This document shows, piece after piece, positions 59,024 to 64,000 of a DNA stretch of 64,000 nt. The translations under genes were made by a program, and so were the position numbers. The stretch comes from Oscillospiraceae bacterium (lineage in GTDB: Bacteria > Bacillota > Clostridia > Oscillospirales > Oscillospiraceae). Below the pieces are notes generated by a model that was not told the DNA's origin, searched no databases, and saw only the letters and a list, made by a program, of their open reading frames with translations. The stretch covers positions 62,001 to 126,000 of the forward strand of contig CADBWQ010000010.1 in assembly GCA_902798545.1 (NCBI GenBank), in the 5' to 3' direction. The stretch's first letter is position 1. Each line of letters begins with the position of its first letter.

Positions 59024-61015
59024 ATGAAAGAACTCTCCCGTCGCGATTTTTTGAAGGGCGCACTGGCCGGCACCGCCGCAGCAGCGCTCACCTCCGTTAC
59101 CGGCGTGACCGCCTTTGCTGAAGAAAAGGGCATTTACACTCCTGGCACCTACTCCGCCACCGCAAAGGGCATTGGCAGCGATGTCACGGTTACCATGACC
59201 TTCGACGCCAACAGCATCACGGATGTCTCCATCGATGTCTCCGGCGAGACACCGGGCATCGGCGCTGCGATCGGCGAGCAGATGCAGGATGCGATCCTCG
59301 CGGCACAGGGCGCGGATGTCGATGCTGTCACCGGTGCCACCGTCACCAGCGACGCTGTCCGTCAGGCTGCCGCGGCCTGCATTGAGCAGGCGAGCGGTGA
59401 AGCCGTCACCCTGACCGAGAAATCGGAAGCTCCGAGCGACTGGCTCGGCGAGGCCCCCGAAGTCCCCGAGAGTGAGATCACCGAAGAGCTCGAAACCGAA
59501 GTCCTGATTGTCGGCTGCGGCACCGGCGGCTGGATTGCCGGAATGACCGCTGCGGAGGAGGGCGCGAAGGTCCTTATCGTCGAGAAGGCGACAGAGCCCA
59601 CCAAGATCAAGGAAGACATCGGCGCCATCAATTCCAGGCTGCAGCTCGAGAGTTTCAAGGAATTCCCCGAATTCGAGATCGACAAGATTCAGGCACTGCA
59701 GGAAATCGTCCGCTATGCCAGCGGTTATGTTGACAGCGACCTTGTGAAGACCTGGATCAACAACTCCGGCGAGCTGGTCGACTGGCTGACCGACATCCTC
59801 GAAGGCACCGGTCACTGGTTCATGCAGCTTGAAGGCGGCATCGGCGATCAGGAGCATCCCGAGCGCGACAAGGCTTATGCCACCGGCCACAGCCCGCACC
59901 CGGTTGAGGGCAAGCCCGATGACGTCACCCTCAATACCGATATGCAGGCCTTCATCGAGGAGCGCGGCGGCGAGATCCGCTGCAACACCAGTCTGGTAAA
60001 GCTGGATATCGATGTTGCGGCAGGCAGAGTCACCGGCATCATCGCCCAGGACACCAACGACGGCCACTATATCCGCATCAAAGCCTCCAAGGGCACCATC
60101 ATGGCGACCGGCGGCTATGCCAGCAACACCGAGATGATGCTGGCGCTTCAGCCCCAGACCATGAAGATGAAGATCAATGTTCCGATGGGCTCCAAGTCCG
60201 ACGGCGCCGGCATCAAGGCGATGCTCTGGGCGGGCGCCCAGATGGATCCCTGCCACGCCTCCATGATGTTCAACCGCTGCTCCTGCCTGCCGACCGAAAC
60301 TGCCGGCTATAAGACCAACGGCAAGTGGTTCTGGTTCGGTGAGCAGCCCTTCCTGAAGGTCAACCTGAACGGACAGCGCTTCTGCAACGAGTCCGGCCCC
60401 TATGAGTTCATGCTGCACAGCATGTATATGCAGCCGCACCACACCTACTGCGACATCTTTGATGCAAACAACAAGCAGTACTGCGAGCAGTTTGACGAGG
60501 TCGGATGCTGCCGCCTGTTCCCGTTCGACAACGGTGCCATCTCCAACCGCGGCTATGACGCCTGCTGGAAGGAAATGACCGAGGGTGAGAACTCCCATCT
60601 GGAGCTTGGATACCTGCAGAAGGCCGACACTCTGGAAGAGCTGGCCGAGAAGCTGAATATCCCCGCGGACGAGTTTGTCAAGACGGTCGAACGCTATAAC
60701 GAGCTCTGTGCCAAGGGCGTGGATGAGGATTACGGCAAGAGTGTCCACCGCATGACGCCGGTCGATACCGCCCCGTTCTACGGCATCCGTACCGGCGCAT
60801 GGCATCTGACCACGCTGGATGGCTGCCGCATCAACACCAGCATGCAGGTCATCCGTGAGGACGGTACCCCGATCCAGGGCCTCTGGGCCACCGGTGACTG
60901 CACAGGCGGCTTCTTTGCCAACAACTATCCGAACCTCTTCACCGGTCTGGCCTGCGGCCGTACCATGACCTTCGGCCGTCGCGCGGCGAAGATGATCGTC
61001 AACGGCGAGGCCTGA
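59024..61015 (+). CDS. Tat-exported FMN/FAD flavoprotein reductase (fumarate/urocanate-reductase-like)
   Basis: 663 residues after aaaggag. Twin-arginine signal SRRDFLKGALAG (5-16), FMN-binding domain (about 40-128) with DAVTGATVTSDA, where the Thr in TGAT-VTS is the site for covalent FMN attachment by ApbE. Then the FAD_binding_2 domain (about 165-655; GCGTGGWIAGMTAAEEGAKVLIVEK, GTIMATGGYASN, GLWATGDCTGGFF). Exported to the cell surface, it would reduce an external acceptor with electrons from flavins or quinones. The true substrate (fumarate, urocanate, cinnamate-like) is not readable here. The regulator is likely the divergent MerR protein. No ApbE gene in the window. Confidence 0.9.
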   Translation: MKELSRRDFLKGALAGTAAAALTSVTGVTAFAEEKGIYTPGTYSATAKGIGSDVTVTMTFDANSITDVSIDVSGETPGIGAAIGEQMQDAILAAQGADVDAVTGATVTSDAVRQAAAACIEQASGEAVTLTEKSEAPSDWLGEAPEVPESEITEELETEVLIVGCGTGGWIAGMTAAEEGAKVLIVEKATEPTKIKEDIGAINSRLQLESFKEFPEFEIDKIQALQEIVRYASGYVDSDLVKTWINNSGELVDWLTDILEGTGHWFMQLEGGIGDQEHPERDKAYATGHSPHPVEGKPDDVTLNTDMQAFIEERGGEIRCNTSLVKLDIDVAAGRVTGIIAQDTNDGHYIRIKASKGTIMATGGYASNTEMMLALQPQTMKMKINVPMGSKSDGAGIKAMLWAGAQMDPCHASMMFNRCSCLPTETAGYKTNGKWFWFGEQPFLKVNLNGQRFCNESGPYEFMLHSMYMQPHHTYCDIFDANNKQYCEQFDEVGCCRLFPFDNGAISNRGYDACWKEMTEGENSHLELGYLQKADTLEELAEKLNIPADEFVKTVERYNELCAKGVDEDYGKSVHRMTPVDTAPFYGIRTGAWHLTTLDGCRINTSMQVIREDGTPIQGLWATGDCTGGFFANNYPNLFTGLACGRTMTFGRRAAKMIVNGEA

Positions 61016-61052
61016 TCGACAGGCTGAAAGCTGCAGGACACCATACAGTCGG

Positions 61053-61093
61053 ACACCCCGGGATCCAACCATCAAGGATCCCGGGGTGTTTTA
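61053..61093 (+). terminator. Terminator of the flavoprotein gene
   Basis: A 14-bp perfect stem acaccccgggatcc / ggatcccggggtgt with a 9-nt loop, then ttttaag. Bases 61094-61291 hold no recognised gene. Confidence 0.85.
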
Positions 61094-61291
61094 AGATTCA
61101 GAGAACAGGATCAGCGTCGGAGCGGTTTCTCCTTTGCGCTGATGGAAGGACAGGCGGAGACACAGAGCCCGCAGTCCCGGCTGGCTGGGACACCGGTGCC
61201 GAGCACAACCGCACTTGTCAGAAGTCCCGTTCACGTACTCCTCAATCGGACAGACCAACCTGCTTCCCGGTCCGGGTAAAAAGATTCCCGA

Positions 61292-62095
61292 TTACAGTCC
61301 GAGCTCCTCTGCAAGGCGGAAGTAGTCCGCAACCGCGGCAGGAGAACCTGCGAGCATGCTGCTCTTGCTGCCGTCGGCGGGGAAGCAGCCCCCGTCTACT
61401 GTGCAGCACTGGCCGCCTGCTTCTTCGACGATCAGCGCACCGGCCGCATAGTCCCACAGACTGAGCTGAAGCTCAAAGTAGAGACCGGCCCGGCCCGCGG
61501 CCACACTGCAGAGGTCCAGCGCGGCGGAGGCCTCCCGGCGCACGTCCAGGCTGGCATCATACATTGCCCTAGCAATTGCAAAGGTTCGGTCAGCCAGTTC
61601 CGGTGCATAGGGGGAACTCCCGCAGCAGACAAGGTTTTCACTGAGCCCGGCATCCGAGACGTGAATCGGACGTCCGTTCAGCCGGGAACCTTGTCCCGTG
61701 ACGGCGGTAAACATCTCATCGACATAGGGATTGTAGACCGCCCCGACACGGACGACGCCGCGTTCGGCATAGGCGACGGAAATGCAGCTGTGATGGAAGC
61801 CGCGGACAAAGTTCATCGTTCCGTCAATGGGGTCAATGATAAAGAGCTGCTCTGTATCCAGGCGGTCCCGCTCATTCAGCTCCTCGCAGAAAAAGTGTGC
61901 GTCCGGCAGTTCTTCGCGAAGCCGCTGTATGAGCAGTTCCTGTACACGTCGGTCATACTCCGTCACGACATCCCGCTTTCCGCTCTTCATCTCTGCCAGA
62001 ATCCCGTGGGCGTGCATGATCAGCTCCGCGGCTTCTCTCTCGACGCGTTCGATGAGAGCGAGAACAGAGCGATAGTGTTCCATGCGATTGTCCAT
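61292..62095 (-). CDS. Inositol-monophosphatase family phosphatase
   Basis: 267 residues from ATG 62095 after cggagga. KRDVVTEYDRRVQELL, FFCEE(L) (metal Glu), IIDPIDGTMNFVRGFHHSCIS (metal Asp pair), and C-terminal LWDYAAGALIVEEAGGQ (metal Asp) are the full set of IMPase motifs. It removes phosphate from inositol-1-phosphate or related substrates (NADP, 3',5'-ADP, fructose-1,6-bisphosphate are possible). Divergent from the amylase gene, with about 170 bp between. Specificity not decided. Confidence 0.88.
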   Translation of the reverse strand: MDNRMEHYRSVLALIERVEREAAELIMHAHGILAEMKSGKRDVVTEYDRRVQELLIQRLREELPDAHFFCEELNERDRLDTEQLFIIDPIDGTMNFVRGFHHSCISVAYAERGVVRVGAVYNPYVDEMFTAVTGQGSRLNGRPIHVSDAGLSENLVCCGSSPYAPELADRTFAIARAMYDASLDVRREASAALDLCSVAAGRAGLYFELQLSLWDYAAGALIVEEAGGQCCTVDGGCFPADGSKSSMLAGSPAAVADYFRLAEELGL

Positions 62096-62199
62096 ATCTT
62101 TGAATCCTCCGTTTGATTTCCGTTTCCTGCGCAGTATACCATTACCAACTGTCTCTGTCACGGAAAACTTTCGGTTTGGAGAGGAAAATGAAATTTCTC

Positions 62200-62228
62200 T
62201 TGCGAACAGGAGCCTGAGCCTGTAAAAT
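62200..62228 (+). promoter_or_regulatory. Promoter of the GH13 gene
   Basis: -35 TTGCGA (62200-62205), 17-bp spacer, -10 TAAAAT (62223-62228), 39 bp before the start. Confidence 0.65.
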
Positions 62229-62266
62229 AAGAAAACAGTTTTCGTGGATCAGACTGGAGATATACG

Positions 62267-63901
62267 ATGGCATGGTATGATGAAGCATTCTTTTATCACA
62301 TTTATCCCCTTGGCCTGTGCGGCGCACCCAGGACCAACTCCTTTGGCGGAGAAGAGCACCGGCTGCGGGATCTGTGGAGGTGGGTGGACCATCTGCAGGC
62401 GCTGGGCGTGACCGCGCTCTACATCGGGCCGCTATTCGAGTCGGGGAGCCATGGCTATGACACCGCAAACTACAGGAGGCTGGATCGGCGGCTCGGCAGC
62501 AATGAGGATCTGAAAGCCTTTGTCCGGTACTGCCATGACAGCGGCATCCGGGTGGTTCTGGACGCGGTGTTCAACCACAGCGGACGTGACTTCTTCGCCT
62601 TCCGTGACCTGAAGGAAAAACAGGAGCAGTCGCCATACAGAGACTGGTACTGCAACGTCAACTTCTGGAACAACAACGAGTACAACGACGGCTTTTCCTA
62701 CGACAACTGGGGCGGCTATAATCTGCTGGCAAAGTTCAACCTCCGAAACCCCGAGGTGGTCAATTACCACCTGGAGACGGTACGCTTCTGGGTAACAGAG
62801 TTCGACATCGACGGACTGCGTCTGGACGCGGCGGATGTTCTGGATTTCGATTTCATGCGGGCACTGCGAAGCCTCGCGAACACCGTGAAACCGGAGTTCT
62901 GGCTGATGGGCGAGGTCATTCACGGGGAGTACCAGCGCTGGGTCAATCCGCAGATGCTGCACGCCGTGACGGACTATGCCCTGCACAAAGCCCTCTACAG
63001 CGGCCACAATGACCATAACTATTTTGAGATTGCCCACACGCTCAACCGCTTCATGCAGAACGGGATCGATTGCCGGACGCTCTACAGCTTTGTGGACAAC
63101 CACGACGTGGAACGCATCCATACCAAACTCAGCGACAAGCGGCAATGGCTTCCGGTGCATGTCCTGCTCTTCTGCCTGCCGGGGATCCCGTCGGTCTATT
63201 ACGGGTCGGAATTCGGCATCGAAGGGCGGAAAACACGGGGCGGCTCCGACGATGAGATCCGGCCGAGCCTGAATCTGAGCGAGCTGCTCTCCGGGGAGAA
63301 CCCCTGCCTGAATGTGATCCGTGCTCTGGGGCAGATCTATCGTGAGGAGAAAGCCCTGGCCCGGGGGGACTATCAGCAGCTGGTGCTGACCACGAAGCAA
63401 TATGCCTTCCGCAGGGGAGATGTGCTGGTTGCAGTGAACAACGACGGCTGTGATGGGGAGATCTCCGTCCCCTGCCCTGACGGCAGCTATCGTGGTGCGC
63501 TTCACGGTATGACCGTCAGGGCGGAAAACGGAAGACTGAGCCTTCATCTCGGGCCCTGTGACGGTGAGATCCTGATCCCTGAAAACCGGAGCGCTGCGCA
63601 GTTTGAACCAATCCGGGTCAGAGTTGCAGAACTGAGGCCAAAGCCGGAGACAGGGGCAGAGACAGCCTCTGAGATGACCGCGGGCAGGGAAGCGGAAACC
63701 GAGATGGCATCTGCGCAGACACAGACGGAGAAGCTGCTGGATCTCTCCAAACCCTATGAGCAGATGAGCGTGGAAGAGCTGCAGACATCCATTCTGCAGA
63801 AGCTCGCCCACAACGGCCCGGTGACCGATCAGATGCGACGGGATGTGGCCGCCAACATCTGGAGAGACTCCCTGCTCAACTGGGTGAAGAGCTTTCGGTA
63901 G
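62267..63901 (+). CDS. GH13 alpha-amylase-family glycosidase with an unusual C-terminal extension
   Basis: 544 residues after ggagatatacg. Catalytic barrel: VVLDAVFNHSG (region I), DIDGLRLDAADV (nucleophile Asp, region II), FWLMGEVIHG (acid/base Glu), YSFVDNHDVERI (Asp, region IV), IPSVYYGSEFG. No signal peptide: cytoplasmic, so it acts on imported malto-oligosaccharides or glycogen. A small beta domain follows (about 355-445), then an acidic Ala/Thr/Glu linker (about 455-490) and a helical tail (about 490-544, MSVEELQTSILQKLAHNGPVTDQMRRDVAANIW), which is not part of normal GH13 enzymes. The last 99 bp of the window contain no gene. Confidence 0.92.
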   Translation: MAWYDEAFFYHIYPLGLCGAPRTNSFGGEEHRLRDLWRWVDHLQALGVTALYIGPLFESGSHGYDTANYRRLDRRLGSNEDLKAFVRYCHDSGIRVVLDAVFNHSGRDFFAFRDLKEKQEQSPYRDWYCNVNFWNNNEYNDGFSYDNWGGYNLLAKFNLRNPEVVNYHLETVRFWVTEFDIDGLRLDAADVLDFDFMRALRSLANTVKPEFWLMGEVIHGEYQRWVNPQMLHAVTDYALHKALYSGHNDHNYFEIAHTLNRFMQNGIDCRTLYSFVDNHDVERIHTKLSDKRQWLPVHVLLFCLPGIPSVYYGSEFGIEGRKTRGGSDDEIRPSLNLSELLSGENPCLNVIRALGQIYREEKALARGDYQQLVLTTKQYAFRRGDVLVAVNNDGCDGEISVPCPDGSYRGALHGMTVRAENGRLSLHLGPCDGEILIPENRSAAQFEPIRVRVAELRPKPETGAETASEMTAGREAETEMASAQTQTEKLLDLSKPYEQMSVEELQTSILQKLAHNGPVTDQMRRDVAANIWRDSLLNWVKSFR

Positions 63902-64000
63902 AGAACTATAAGCGCACATCAGTCTCCCTTCTGGCGGAAATAAACCCGCAGCAGGGAGATTTTTCTGCAGGCTTTGAAAATAGTTCTTGCTTTATTTCGC

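Noticed and set aside
57995..61075. A 1026-codon open frame on the - strand
   Set aside because: It is open only because it runs opposite the high-GC flavoprotein gene. Real - strand coding ends near 58801 (MerR regulator). The rest is a shadow and has low-complexity Ala/Asp/Gly content.
62432..63919. 495-codon - strand frame opposite the GH13 gene
   Set aside because: Shadow frame. The + strand has all GH13 catalytic motifs.

Overview
The window looks like a chromosome segment of a gut-type Clostridia (Firmicutes, probably Lachnospiraceae-like). Almost every gene has a strong AGGAGG-type ribosome binding site. The host part carries a butyryl/acyl-CoA:acetate CoA-transferase, a MATE pump, an extracellular FMN/FAD reductase, SpoIIE-type signalling and a GH13 amylase. 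No rRNA or tRNA gene was seen. Species is not claimed.

Positions 1 to about 33,400 are the right-hand part of a siphovirus-like prophage whose left end lies outside the window. Tail genes (2-8569, + strand) end in a 2163-residue fibre. Its C-terminus is the target of a complete diversity-generating retroelement (DGR): variable repeat at 8419-8557, hairpin at 8577-8596, template repeat at 8811-8949, reverse transcriptase at 9071-10144. A lysis cassette follows (10403-12772): a small membrane protein, a sortase-like protein, a 47-aa membrane peptide, an endolysin and a holin. It ends at a long terminator and meets a convergent early operon on the - strand (30491 down to 13018, about 40 genes with many ATGA overlaps). 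From its promoter end this operon encodes a Cro-like protein, many small zinc-ribbon proteins, a Sak4-type ATPase, a PD-(D/E)XK nuclease, SSB, replication initiator and helicase loader, a methylase-like protein, a Xer-type recombinase, a RecU-like resolvase, an FtsK-gamma protein, a ParB-like protein, a dUTPase and a DUF1492/ArpU-like regulator. The lysogeny switch at 30492-30656 has two opposed promoters, each with 17-bp spacing, and operators of the form GTWGC-N6-GCWAC. Repressor, a surface lipoprotein (possible superinfection exclusion) and a large serine integrase complete the right end.

33,496-37,270 is AT-richer, apparently acquired DNA: the first 87 codons of a DUF2779 gene, a C-terminally cut tandem alpha/beta-hydrolase (PHB-depolymerase-like), an intact esterase and a divergent AraC regulator. 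The two cut genes face each other across about 90 bp, which suggests a deletion junction. About 37,350-43,310 is a compact integrative mobilizable element with no obvious cargo: sigma-like regulator, excisionase-like HTH, DUF3847, a MOBQ-like nick sequence with hairpins, MobA/L relaxase, XRE regulator and a second large serine recombinase.

43,343-64,000 is host chromosome: a DUF2804 protein, a membrane protein fusing an FUSC/ArAE-like N-terminus to a HAD-like domain without its catalytic aspartates, an aminotransferase, a MATE pump with a cytidylate-kinase-like protein, a REC-GGDEF-EAL-TM-GGDEF protein, the CoA-transferase, a propeller-SpoIIE receptor phosphatase, a MerR regulator divergent from a Tat-exported FMN/FAD reductase, an inositol-monophosphatase-like enzyme and a GH13 amylase. 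Several promoters with 17-bp spacing and strong terminators delimit single transcription units.
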